Source: Treponema sp.
Lineage (GTDB): Bacteria; Spirochaetota; Spirochaetia; Treponematales; Breznakiellaceae
Direction: 5' to 3'
DNA: 34,569 bases
NCBI GenBank assembly: GCA_031254365.1
Contig: JAIRUN010000093.1
Coordinates: 1-34,569 of the forward strand
In this document: one piece after another, positions 16,417 to 23,299 of the stretch
How the letters are laid out: each line of letters starts with the position of its first letter
Position numbering within the stretch: the stretch's first letter is position 1
Translations under genes and position numbers: made by a program
Notes under the pieces: generated by a model
What the model saw: only the letters and a program-made list of their open reading frames with translations
Databases searched by the model: none
Told to the model about the DNA's origin: nothing

Positions 16417-17082
16417 TTACATTCCTTCATTGGTATCTATTATACAATGATTGTAAGCATTGACAACCATTGTTTCTCCGCAGCGGGTACGGCGTACATC
16501 CGACAGATCATAAAGGTGAATGTGGCCGTGGACAAGATATTTGGGTTTGAATCTTTTCATGAACCAGAGGAACGCGTTAAATCCCCAATGGCATCTGTCG
16601 GCTTTGTCGTGAATGCCTCTGGGCGGCGCATGGGTAAGCAGAATATCCACATAACGTCCACGGAACAGGCGGTTGCACAGGAGCCGGGGAATGAGCTTGA
16701 TAATTTCAAGGTACATTTCAAAATCGGTGAATTGATTCTCCCCCTGATTGTAACGTATGGAACCGCCCAACCCCGCGATGATCAAACCTTCTTCCATTTT
16801 GATTTTTGATCCTATATGAACCGCGCCGCAGCCCAGGTATCTGTCAATCCCGGTATCAGGAAGATATTCCACGGGAAGTTTTTTGTAATACCCGATATTC
16901 TCAAGGTGGTGGTTTCCGAAAACAAACAGCAGCGGTTTGTTGAGACTGGAAACAATGAAATCAAGATAGTCCAGAGGAAGGTCTCCGGCGGAAAGAACAA
17001 TCTCTGTATCGGAAAAACGTTCCTTGATGGAATTGGAATACACCAAAGGATCGATATGATCCGATACGCATAGAATCTTCAT
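16417..17082 (-). CDS. Calcineurin-like metallophosphoesterase
   Basis: This 221-residue protein has most metal-site blocks of the calcineurin-like superfamily: SAGDLPLDY (G-D), FVFGNHH (G-N-H), LLTHAPP and HGHIHLY (G-H-x-H). The first block, VSDHID, differs from the canonical D-x-H because the histidine directly follows the aspartate. It has no signal peptide. Phosphoesterase activity is probable, the substrate is unknown. No good ribosome-binding site precedes the ATG. It heads the minus-strand run that continues with the ParB-like gene after 2 nt, and diverges from the TPR gene. Confidence 0.86.
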   Translation of the reverse strand: MKILCVSDHIDPLVYSNSIKERFSDTEIVLSAGDLPLDYLDFIVSSLNKPLLFVFGNHHLENIGYYKKLPVEYLPDTGIDRYLGCGAVHIGSKIKMEEGLIIAGLGGSIRYNQGENQFTDFEMYLEIIKLIPRLLCNRLFRGRYVDILLTHAPPRGIHDKADRCHWGFNAFLWFMKRFKPKYLVHGHIHLYDLSDVRRTRCGETMVVNAYNHCIIDTNEGM

Positions 17083-17110
17083 GTCATGCCAGCCGCAGTT
17101 CAGAAAAGGC

Positions 17111-17140
17111 TTGTTTCATAATACTATTTTACACTATTAT
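17111..17140 (+). promoter_or_regulatory. Putative promoter of the TPR/AI-2E operon
   Basis: TTGTTT at 17111-17116 and TATTAT at 17135-17140, spaced by 18 nt. A leader of about 18 nt holds GGGAAGG before the ATG at 17165. Confidence 0.45.
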
Positions 17141-17164
17141 TATTGTATAGGGAACGGGAAGGCC

Positions 17165-18031
17165 ATGAAGATACCTTATTTTACCGCGCTTATATTTTTT
17201 CTTGCTGTGGTGACGGGTTTTAGTCAGACGAATTTTTCACAGGGTGAAGAATTGTTTTTATGGAATAGAACCGCAGAAGCGGCGGTGTATCTTGAGAGGG
17301 CCGTTGCCGAAGACCCAGGCAACGCGAGGGCTTTTCTGTATCTGGGTATTTCCTATGAGCATTTGAACCGGCCTGATGACGCTATTGCGGTATATCAGCG
17401 GATTTTGGATCAGGCGGGGGAATTAACCGTATATGTGGCAAATAATCTGGGGAATGTCCATTTCAGCCGGGGAAATTCCAGAGAAGCGGAACGATACTAT
17501 ACCAGGGCCATTGAAGCGGATTCTTCGTTTCCTTCCGCATGGCTGGGCAGGGCCAATACCCGCTTAAAGACCTTTTCACTGGAAACGGCTGCCAACGATT
17601 ATGAACAGTACCTGTCTTTGGAACCGGATTCTCCGCAGGGCGATGAAATACAGCGGCTTATTGAGCTGATACGCGCGGAGCTTGCCGCTATGGGACCTCC
17701 CATAACGGAATCCGCCATAGCGGAATTTGCCGTAACGGAGTTTGCCATAGTGGAATTCGGCGTAGCTGAATCCGCCATAACAGGACCGGCTGTAACGGAA
17801 TCCGCTGTAGTGGAATTCGCCGTAGCTGAATCCGCCATAGCGCAGCCTGCCGTAACGGAATCCGCCGTAGCGCAGCCCGCCATAGTGGAATTCACCGTAA
17901 CGCAGCCTGCTGTAGTGGAATTCACCGTAACGGAATCCGCTGTAGCGCAGCCTGCCATAGTGGAATCCGCCGTAGCGGAACAGACACATCTCCTGCCGGA
18001 TGAAATTGATGAGGAGGCTGACTATGAGTAA
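17165..18031 (+). CDS. Exported TPR protein with a tail of 19 tandem pentapeptides
   Basis: This 288-residue protein has a signal peptide (about residues 1-19, ending near GFSQT). Residues about 25-165 carry tetratricopeptide repeats, with typical ARAFLYLGISYEHL, VANNLGNVHFSRGNSREAERYY and AWLGRANTRLK helices. Residues 179-273 are 19 consecutive five-residue units of the form [A/T][V/I]x[E/Q][S/F/P], encoded by degenerate 15-bp repeats, and an acidic tail follows. TPR domains bind other proteins. The pentad tail resembles a pentapeptide-repeat rhythm but lacks the usual central leucine. GGGAAGG sets the start. Its 3' end overlaps the AI-2E transporter gene by 8 bp. Confidence 0.8.
   Translation: MKIPYFTALIFFLAVVTGFSQTNFSQGEELFLWNRTAEAAVYLERAVAEDPGNARAFLYLGISYEHLNRPDDAIAVYQRILDQAGELTVYVANNLGNVHFSRGNSREAERYYTRAIEADSSFPSAWLGRANTRLKTFSLETAANDYEQYLSLEPDSPQGDEIQRLIELIRAELAAMGPPITESAIAEFAVTEFAIVEFGVAESAITGPAVTESAVVEFAVAESAIAQPAVTESAVAQPAIVEFTVTQPAVVEFTVTESAVAQPAIVESAVAEQTHLLPDEIDEEADYE
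17699..17983 (+). repeat. 19 x 15-bp in-frame tandem repeat
   Basis: The stretch is built from 19 units of 15 bp (for example gccgtaacggaatcc), each coding five residues. Units differ mainly at the second and fifth codons, mixing E-S, E-F and Q-P endings. The array is fully in frame and codes the C-terminal tail of the TPR protein. Confidence 0.85.
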
Positions 18032-19127
18032 TATTGATCCCAATATGGCGCACCCTCAACGAAACATACAAAATTATGTTTTTGGGGCAATTCTCGTTTT
18101 GCTTCTTCTGGCAGTGCTGCGGCTGCTGGCTCCCATTTTTACGGCTTTGCTCTGGTCAACCCTGCTGTACATTTTAATAAGTCCGCTGCACCGCCTCCTG
18201 ATACGGAACCTTAATTTTGATACCCTGAAAGGAAAAATTCTGCGAAACGTGTGGGCCGTTGTGTTTACTTTGGGGACGATAGTCATTATTCTTTTTCCCC
18301 TTTCATTTGTCATTTCGATTTTCTTCAGGCAGTTTATGGAAATGGTGCGTTATGCCCGCGACATCCTGAATGAAAGGCCGGAATATCTGAATGATATTTT
18401 TGAAAAAATAGCTGAAATTATGCGCGATATTTCCGCCGGGCAGGCTTATATAACTGCCGAAGATATAAGACATCAGATCATAAATTTTCTAACCACCCAG
18501 CAGCAGCGCATACTGGGCATTGGCAGCAGTGTTTTTCGGTACATCGGCAGCTTTTCCATAAATATGCTGTTAATGACATTTTCAATATTTTTCTTTTTTG
18601 TTGACGGCCCGTATCTTGCCCGGCTGGTATTGGGGGCCATTCCGATTAGAAGCGAATATATCAGCACCCTTACTACGAAATTTCTGGACATAACCCGTAA
18701 CCTGTTTCTGGGTTATATAATTGTAGCGGCCCTGCAATCATCAATAGCATATATTATTTATACAATTTTCGGAGTTAAGGGCTCGCTGGTGCTTGCAGTC
18801 ATTACCTTCTTCCTTGTATTTATTCCCATGTTTGGGGCAACGGTGATATGGATTCCTGTAGGCATTATGAAAATTGCAGGCGGAGATATAGCGGGCGGCA
18901 TTTTATTCATGATTGTTTCAGCGATTTTTATTTCCGGGACCGACAATATACTGAGGCCCTTCTTCCTGAAAGACCGTATACGGCTCCATCCCCTGATAAT
19001 ACTGTTTGCCATATTCGGCGGATTGGCTACGTTTGGCTTTAACGGATTTATTCTCGGCCCGGTACTGGTGATATTTTTCCTGACTGTACTGGATATGTTT
19101 TTAACAGAACACAAGATCAAGCAATAA
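18024..19127 (+). CDS. AI-2E family transporter (PerM/YtfF-like permease)
   Basis: This protein of about 367 residues has around eight hydrophobic segments in the order typical of the AI-2E family. Early helices are LLLLAVLRLLAPIFTALLWS-like, then a soluble central part, then PIRSEYISTLTTKFLDITRNLFLGYIIVAALQ and FLVFIPMFGATVIWIPVGI. ILRPFFLKDRIRLHPLIILFAIFGG and a final GPVLVIFFL helix close it. Only some members export autoinducer-2; others exchange ions. The start is ATG 18024, preceded by GAGGAGG. The 24-nt longer frame starts inside the preceding gene and skips that site. Overlap with the TPR gene implies coupled translation and a possible functional pair. Confidence 0.92.
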   Translation: MSNIDPNMAHPQRNIQNYVFGAILVLLLLAVLRLLAPIFTALLWSTLLYILISPLHRLLIRNLNFDTLKGKILRNVWAVVFTLGTIVIILFPLSFVISIFFRQFMEMVRYARDILNERPEYLNDIFEKIAEIMRDISAGQAYITAEDIRHQIINFLTTQQQRILGIGSSVFRYIGSFSINMLLMTFSIFFFFVDGPYLARLVLGAIPIRSEYISTLTTKFLDITRNLFLGYIIVAALQSSIAYIIYTIFGVKGSLVLAVITFFLVFIPMFGATVIWIPVGIMKIAGGDIAGGILFMIVSAIFISGTDNILRPFFLKDRIRLHPLIILFAIFGGLATFGFNGFILGPVLVIFFLTVLDMFLTEHKIKQ

Positions 19128-19132
19128 ACAAA

Positions 19133-19417
19133 TTAAGAATGTGGTTCGTCTGTTCCTCTTTTTTTTCGCTGGAGGTGAATTGCCAAATGGAATGTACTGA
19201 TTATCAAGGTTAACACAAACGAAACTATTGAAAAAGCAATCAGCACAGTAACATTGTTAACAATGCCGGATAACTGGGGTACAAAACCCAGTACCAACAG
19301 CAAGGTGACGATAGAACAGGGTATATACAGGCAAATCAGAAAAAGGATTATTACTGACAGGCGGTTTCTGCTTGCCAAGAATTTCCTGAGATTTACTTTC
19401 TGTTCTTTTTCCGGCAT
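19133..19417 (-). CDS. Small two-helix membrane protein
   Basis: This 94-residue protein has two hydrophobic segments, about residues 20-45 and 52-78, between a basic N-terminus (EKEQKVNLRKFLASR) and a basic C-terminus (LQRKKRG). I do not recognise a family. The start at 19417 is chosen because a promoter with -35, 17-nt spacer and extended -10 ends 6 nt before it; the longer frame would run back through that promoter and into hemW. It is 31 nt downstream of hemW and converges tightly with the AI-2E gene. Confidence 0.68.
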   Translation of the reverse strand: MPEKEQKVNLRKFLASRNRLSVIILFLICLYIPCSIVTLLLVLGFVPQLSGIVNNVTVLIAFSIVSFVLTLIISTFHLAIHLQRKKRGTDEPHS

Positions 19418-19423
19418 ATATAT

Positions 19424-19452
19424 ATAATAACAAATTCTGGCCCTGGGGTCAA
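19424..19452 (-). promoter_or_regulatory. Promoter of the small membrane protein gene (leaderless)
   Basis: On the minus strand TTGACC (19452-19447), 17 nt, and TG-T-TATTAT (ending at 19424), then six bases to the ATG at 19417. It is one of the best promoter matches in the window. The -35 overlaps the 3' end of hemW. No ribosome-binding site is present. Confidence 0.65.
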
Positions 19453-20648
19453 TGATTATTTTTTTCCAGTTCGAAAAAAACATCGCGGAGAAAGGCATCC
19501 AGAAAGAGCATTCCCTTACGCGAAGGGGCTAAAGCCGGCGCTGCCGCATTTTCAAAAAAGCCTTGCTCCTGCCAGTGGGCAATGGCGCGGGGAATACATT
19601 CCGCAATGCCACGGCCAAAACGCTGTTGGAACAGGACCGCATCCGGCCCTTTGCCGCAGCGGAAACCCATGAGCAGACTCTCCCTCATCAGAACCGCCTG
19701 ATCCAGTTCTTCAACAATGGCCCTTGAAAAAGCGGGTCGCGGCGCAACGAGATATGCGTCAATATCCGCGGCATAACTCAAGCGTCTGCCGGTTCCGGTT
19801 TCATCATTGATGATGGTTCCTGACGCGGCAGGGCCTGCTGCCAGCCAGCTTTCCATGCGCCAGTACCGGAGATTGTGGACGCAGTATTTTTCCGGCAGGG
19901 CAAAGTTGGAAATTTCATACTGCGGGAAACCTGCCTGTTCCAGAGCATCCCTGCCAATAAGCCAGAGCGCGTCAGCTTCGCTTATGTCAGGCAGGGAAAC
20001 CATGCCCTGGCGTAAGTTTTGTTCAAGCGGCGTATCCTGCTCCACAGTCAGGCTGTACAGCGAAACATGGGAAGGCTCAAAAGCAAGAAGCCGCTTGATA
20101 TCATCCAGCAGAATGTTTTCGGTTTGGAAGGGAAGGCCGCTGATGAGGTCAGCCGAGAACGCGCCGGGAAAATAGCGCGCGGCCAGAGCAAGCCGCTCAT
20201 CAAGAATGTTGGCATTGCCCAGCCGGTGTATTGCCCGGCGGGACGGCTCATAAAAACTCTGTATACCCAGACTGAGCCGGTTCACGCCTCCTGTCCGGCA
20301 GGTCTGCAGAAAATCATCATCCGCTGATTCGGGATTTGCCTCCACGGTGAATTCCACCGGCGTACTGTCCATGCCGGACAACAGGGAAGAAAGCCCCGCA
20401 AGCAGGCGGCCCACGCGCCGCGCCCCCAGCACAGAGGGAGTTCCGCCGCCAATGTATACAGTGGGAACCTGCCGTATGCCAGAAAAACTGAATTGATCTT
20501 CAATATCAGCTAACACTGCCGTGACGTATTGATCCAGCCGCTGCTCATCCTGTCCCGCGCTGTTAGCCGCAACTGAATAAAAATCGCAGTAATCACAGGC
20601 CCCGGCGCAGAATGGAATGTGAATATACAGCGAGGCTGCTGTGTTCAT
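19449..20648 (-). CDS. hemW: HemW-like radical SAM heme chaperone (formerly coproporphyrinogen oxidase-like)
   Basis: This 399-residue protein carries the radical SAM cluster motif C-x3-C-x2-C in FCAGACDYCDF near the N-terminus. GGGTPSVL follows, then VEANPES, LSLGIQS, DLISGLPFQT and HNLRYWRM. The HN-x2-YW motif is typical of HemW rather than of the HemN oxidase. HemW inserts heme into target proteins. AAGGA lies 12 nt before the ATG, a little far, and the gene starts 15 nt after the second signal peptidase gene, so cotranscription is expected. The role in an anaerobic spirochaete is inferred from family. Confidence 0.92.
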   Translation of the reverse strand: MNTAASLYIHIPFCAGACDYCDFYSVAANSAGQDEQRLDQYVTAVLADIEDQFSFSGIRQVPTVYIGGGTPSVLGARRVGRLLAGLSSLLSGMDSTPVEFTVEANPESADDDFLQTCRTGGVNRLSLGIQSFYEPSRRAIHRLGNANILDERLALAARYFPGAFSADLISGLPFQTENILLDDIKRLLAFEPSHVSLYSLTVEQDTPLEQNLRQGMVSLPDISEADALWLIGRDALEQAGFPQYEISNFALPEKYCVHNLRYWRMESWLAAGPAASGTIINDETGTGRRLSYAADIDAYLVAPRPAFSRAIVEELDQAVLMRESLLMGFRCGKGPDAVLFQQRFGRGIAECIPRAIAHWQEQGFFENAAAPALAPSRKGMLFLDAFLRDVFFELEKNNH

Positions 20649-20663
20649 TAAAGCGGCGATTCC

Positions 20664-21392
20664 TTATGGAAGCCCAATTCTTGAAAGGGGCCAATACCGG
20701 AATACGACTCTGCCGGAGACAAGTTCAGTGGGAACCGGCCCCCATGTACGGGAATCGCTGGTGCTGCTGCGATCATCAGAAAGAACAAAACACTCTCCGG
20801 TTCCCAGATTTAAGAGTTCCATGTTTCCCGAAAAGGGAAGGGACTCATCCCAGAGCGCGGGCACATGGGGGATATTCGGGTAATATGGTTTGTCAGAAAG
20901 CTCAAATTCGGTAAGGGTATAGGAATCGCCCGCGGGCCGTATGCGCATAACAAAGTTGTTCATGCTGATTTCATCACCGGGAAGGCCGATGAGCCGCTTG
21001 AAATACAAACGTTCTTCTTTTGCGAATATGCTTGCCCGCTGGGCAGTACAGAAACGGACAATGCTGTCCGCTATCACCAGCGACATTTTTCTCTGTTCCC
21101 TGAGTCCGGTATCAACCAGTACAATTTGCCCCCGCTTGAACGGAGATGTATATTCTGTTCCCCTGATCTGTGTCAGGAGGGACGGAAGTGTGGCAGACAT
21201 CACTATAAAGCGATCCCCGGCCTGTAAACCCGGCTGCATGCTTTCATTCTGTAATACCCACACTGAAACAAACAAGGCGCTTATGAGGTTATACAGGGTA
21301 AACAGAACAAGCAGCACAATGACAGCCCGCAAAAGACGGCGGCGCTCGTGCTTTTGCGCGGTGTATGAATATCGTACTGACCGGTCAAACAT
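20664..21392 (-). CDS. lepB: Type I signal peptidase, second copy
   Basis: This 242-residue membrane peptidase has one hydrophobic segment (about 22-48). Catalytic serine is in NESMQPGLQAGD, catalytic lysine in YFKRLIGLPGD, and the final box LSDDRSSTSDSRTWGPV contains the usual S-D-S-R. It releases exported proteins from the membrane by cutting the signal peptide. AAGGA precedes the ATG by 10 nt. The gene follows the longer paralogue after 21 nt. The two differ strongly in length and sequence, so they probably have different substrates. Confidence 0.93.
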   Translation of the reverse strand: MFDRSVRYSYTAQKHERRRLLRAVIVLLVLFTLYNLISALFVSVWVLQNESMQPGLQAGDRFIVMSATLPSLLTQIRGTEYTSPFKRGQIVLVDTGLREQRKMSLVIADSIVRFCTAQRASIFAKEERLYFKRLIGLPGDEISMNNFVMRIRPAGDSYTLTEFELSDKPYYPNIPHVPALWDESLPFSGNMELLNLGTGECFVLSDDRSSTSDSRTWGPVPTELVSGRVVFRYWPLSRIGLP

Positions 21393-21413
21393 TCGGCGTG
21401 TTTCCTTGTTTCC

Positions 21414-22409
21414 CTAGCGGAACGATCCAAAACGGTTCAGCGGCCAGTGGATCATCATGCCTTTACCCAGCACTTTTGATTCTCTTACCGGCCCAAAATA
21501 GCGCCCATCGCGGGAATTATCCCGGTTGTCTCCCAGCGGAAGTATCCGGCCTTCATTGATATACCAGCCCAGATGCTGGCGGGCCATGAGCGCCGCATAA
21601 CGGCGGTCATGGGGCAAAGCCCCCCGCAACGTTTCCAGTCTGGCTTTTTCACGGGCAAGATGATCATCGGCGCGGATGCCGCCTGTCTGCGCCGCAACAT
21701 TGCGCAGCCGTTCAGGTATGGCAAGCCCCAAATTCTGGTATGCCGTTACCTGACCCACCGCTTCCAGCACAGGGTATTGTTCCATTTGTATGAGTCGACT
21801 GATGTGGTGTTTCCAGCCCCGCGCCGCAGCATAGTCCCGCTCATTGATCCAATGGTCCTCCCCGGCAAAACGCACTTTCATTTCACCCCTTTCCATGACA
21901 AAATGATCCCCGCCCTTGCCCACAGCCCGCTTGATCAGGAAATGCGGGCGGGGGTCCCCTGCTTCATCCCGGTCAATATCAACCAGCGTAATGGTAAGCA
22001 TGTAGATGACCCGCTGGGCAATGTCAAAGACTGTCCCTTTTGAAATATACGAAGGATTCTCAAAAATGATGATGTCATTGCGTTTGGGATGTATGGGGCT
22101 GGGCAGCTTGCCCACACCGGGAAGGAGTTCAGGCCCGTAGATGATTTTATTGACAAAGATATGATCGCCGATGAGCAGGGTATCGATCATGGAGCCTGAG
22201 GGGATTTGATACGCCTGTATAAGGTATTGATTGGCAAGCAACACCATGCCCGCGGCCCAGAGAAAGGCCTCGATCCAGTCCAGGGCCTGATTTTTTGCCC
22301 GCTGTTTTTCTTTTTTGATACGCCGGATTCGGTTCCGCCGGGTTAAATACGCCTCGGTGATACTTTGGAGTCGATCAAAAAAATCAGCGTTCCGGGTGTT
22401 CTGAGACAT
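21414..22409 (-). CDS. lepB: Type I signal peptidase, first copy, with large insertion
   Basis: This protein of about 331 residues has a charged N-terminus (RNRIRRIKKEKQR), one clear membrane helix, and the catalytic boxes IPSGSMIDTLLIGD (serine), FLIKRAVGKGGD (lysine) and LGDNRDNSRDGRYFGPV. Between the lysine box and the last box is an insertion of roughly 100 charged residues absent from minimal LepB proteins. The start MSQNTRNADF (22409) is preferred because a longer frame (22505) would read through the -10 box and the 38-bp palindrome. There is no ribosome-binding site. Confidence 0.92.
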   Translation of the reverse strand: MSQNTRNADFFDRLQSITEAYLTRRNRIRRIKKEKQRAKNQALDWIEAFLWAAGMVLLANQYLIQAYQIPSGSMIDTLLIGDHIFVNKIIYGPELLPGVGKLPSPIHPKRNDIIIFENPSYISKGTVFDIAQRVIYMLTITLVDIDRDEAGDPRPHFLIKRAVGKGGDHFVMERGEMKVRFAGEDHWINERDYAAARGWKHHISRLIQMEQYPVLEAVGQVTAYQNLGLAIPERLRNVAAQTGGIRADDHLAREKARLETLRGALPHDRRYAALMARQHLGWYINEGRILPLGDNRDNSRDGRYFGPVRESKVLGKGMMIHWPLNRFGSFR

Positions 22410-22418
22410 TATTACGTA

Positions 22419-22427
22419 ACCATACCA
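22419..22427 (-). promoter_or_regulatory. Extended -10 before the first signal peptidase gene
   Basis: On the minus strand TG-G-TATGGT ends nine bases before the ATG at 22409. No Shine-Dalgarno site lies between. The -35 region is not recognisable. Confidence 0.45.
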
Positions 22428-22466
22428 TGAACAGGCCCCACAGGGCAACAGCATGGCATACCCGTC

Positions 22467-22504
22467 TGAGGGGAGCTTGGCGGCTAGCCGCCAAGCTCCC
22501 CTCA
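22467..22504. repeat. 38-bp perfect palindrome
   Basis: Two 19-nt arms meet without a loop (centre GGCT/AGCC). It has no flanking T-run, so it is unlikely to be a terminator. The arms are GC-rich, in contrast with the AT-rich DNA just downstream. Confidence 0.9.
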
Positions 22505-22509
22505 AGCAG

Positions 22510-22590
22510 CCAAAAAAAGGTGACTGACACCTTTTCTATGACAAATTTGCTGTTTTTGTCAGAATAAACGGTGTCAGTCACCTTTTTTGG
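22510..22590. repeat. REPIN-like pair of inverted REP sequences
   Basis: Two copies of a REP-like unit (core GGTGACTGACACC with A-run before and T-run after) are inverted about a short spacer. The outer arms match over about 21 nt apart from one extra A. A second pair of 7-nt arms (TGACAAA at 22539-22545 and TTTGTCA at 22555-22561) nests inside. Each unit can also fold alone: AAAAGGTG-ACTGA-CACCTTTT. Such elements usually depend on a REP-associated transposase located elsewhere in the genome. Confidence 0.75.
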
Positions 22591-22746
22591 AGAAATGTAT
22601 TTTTTTCAAAAAAACTTGATATTTTTCATTTGATGTGGCATCTTGATCCATCAAGTACCCAAAATTAAAAATAAATATTATGCCTCCCCCCGCACGGTTA
22701 TGTCGCTGATGGGCCGGGAAAATCGTCATTCGAAGGATTATGATTT

Positions 22747-22998
22747 ATGAACAAAGCGCGACAGCCAGAACTTGTGAATAAAATATTTACCGGAGATGAC
22801 GGCGACAAATATGAAGGCGAGCGGTTTATTACCGTAAGCAATCCAGCCATGCCGAGCGGTATGTCGGTAACAAGGATTAATTATCATCAAGGGAAAATTC
22901 ACGGCACACCTGCGATTGTGTATCCGGATGGCCTCGAAGAATCTTGGGAACACGGCACATTTACCGGAGTATACCGGCTACCGTATGCCGAGCGGTGA
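22747..22998 (+). CDS. Orphan small protein with MORN-like C-terminus
   Basis: This 83-residue protein has a stretch reading HGTPAIVYPDG followed by EESWEHG, which resembles single MORN-type repeats (phrase around G-x-Y-P-x-G). I do not recognise a complete family. The gene has a GAAGGA ribosome-binding site. It lies between a REP pair upstream and a single REP copy downstream, a typical setting for a mobile or decayed accessory gene. An 11-base string of its coding sequence, tgccgagcggt, occurs twice. Confidence 0.55.
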   Translation: MNKARQPELVNKIFTGDDGDKYEGERFITVSNPAMPSGMSVTRINYHQGKIHGTPAIVYPDGLEESWEHGTFTGVYRLPYAER

Positions 22999-23054
22999 GG
23001 ACAAAAGTTGACTCGGTTGTCAAAACGTTCATAATAATATTTTATAGGGGTGAC

Positions 23055-23079
23055 AAAAAAGGTGACTGACACCTTTTCT
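23055..23079. repeat. Single REP copy
   Basis: A 25-bp string is identical to positions 22513-22537 of the REPIN-like pair, so the unit occurs three times within 570 bp. Confidence 0.85.
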
Positions 23080-23214
23080 GGCCTGTATCCATTACCATAA
23101 ACCAGCAGAGTAAATGACACCAAACTAACGGCGGATAAATTAAACCCAGATTTCGGCTTTTAAGTAATGCCCTTGCTTAACCACGAAAAAAGACTTCAAA
23201 CGAAGCGAATTTTC

Positions 23215-23242
23215 TTGACTATTTTAGTAATTTTTGTATTTT
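23215..23242 (+). promoter_or_regulatory. Promoter of the DeoR-family regulator gene
   Basis: TTGACT at 23215-23220 and TATTTT at 23237-23242, spaced by 16 nt. A leader of about 50 nt holds AGGAGA before the ATG at 23300. Confidence 0.5.
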
Positions 23243-23299
23243 ATAAATAGGGGGAGAGAAAAATTCCCCGCGGCGCCGCAAAAGACAGGAGAAAAAATC

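Larger units (their letters stand above)
22410..22746. other. Intergenic repeat-rich region
   Basis: This 337-nt stretch has no supported gene. It holds the lepB promoter, the 38-bp palindrome at 22467-22504, the inverted REP pair at 22510-22590, and then AT-rich sequence up to the orphan ORF. GAAGGA just before 22747 is that ORF's ribosome-binding site. Confidence 0.8.
22999..23299. other. Intergenic region with single REP copy and deoR promoter
   Basis: This stretch holds a REP copy at 23055-23079, unassigned AT-rich sequence, and the deoR promoter at 23215-23242. I found no other coding sequence. Confidence 0.8.

Noticed and set aside
17699-17983. Tandem units as a canonical pentapeptide-repeat (A-D/N-L-x-x) domain
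   Set aside because: The central Leu/Phe is missing from most units, which end in Ser or Pro; I keep only the five-residue periodicity.
17576-18043. Antisense open frame with R-Y-G-G-F type repeats
   Set aside because: It is the reverse reading of the 15-bp repeat array of the TPR gene; regularity comes from the repeats and there is no ribosome-binding site.
22467-22504. Palindrome as an intrinsic terminator
   Set aside because: No T-run follows on either strand, and it lies upstream of lepB rather than after a gene.
22410-22505. Longer N-terminus for the first signal peptidase
   Set aside because: It would read through the -10 box and half of the 38-bp palindrome and adds residues unlike the family.
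22510-23079. Repeat cluster as a CRISPR array
   Set aside because: The copies are of mixed orientation and unequal spacing, and no cas gene is nearby.
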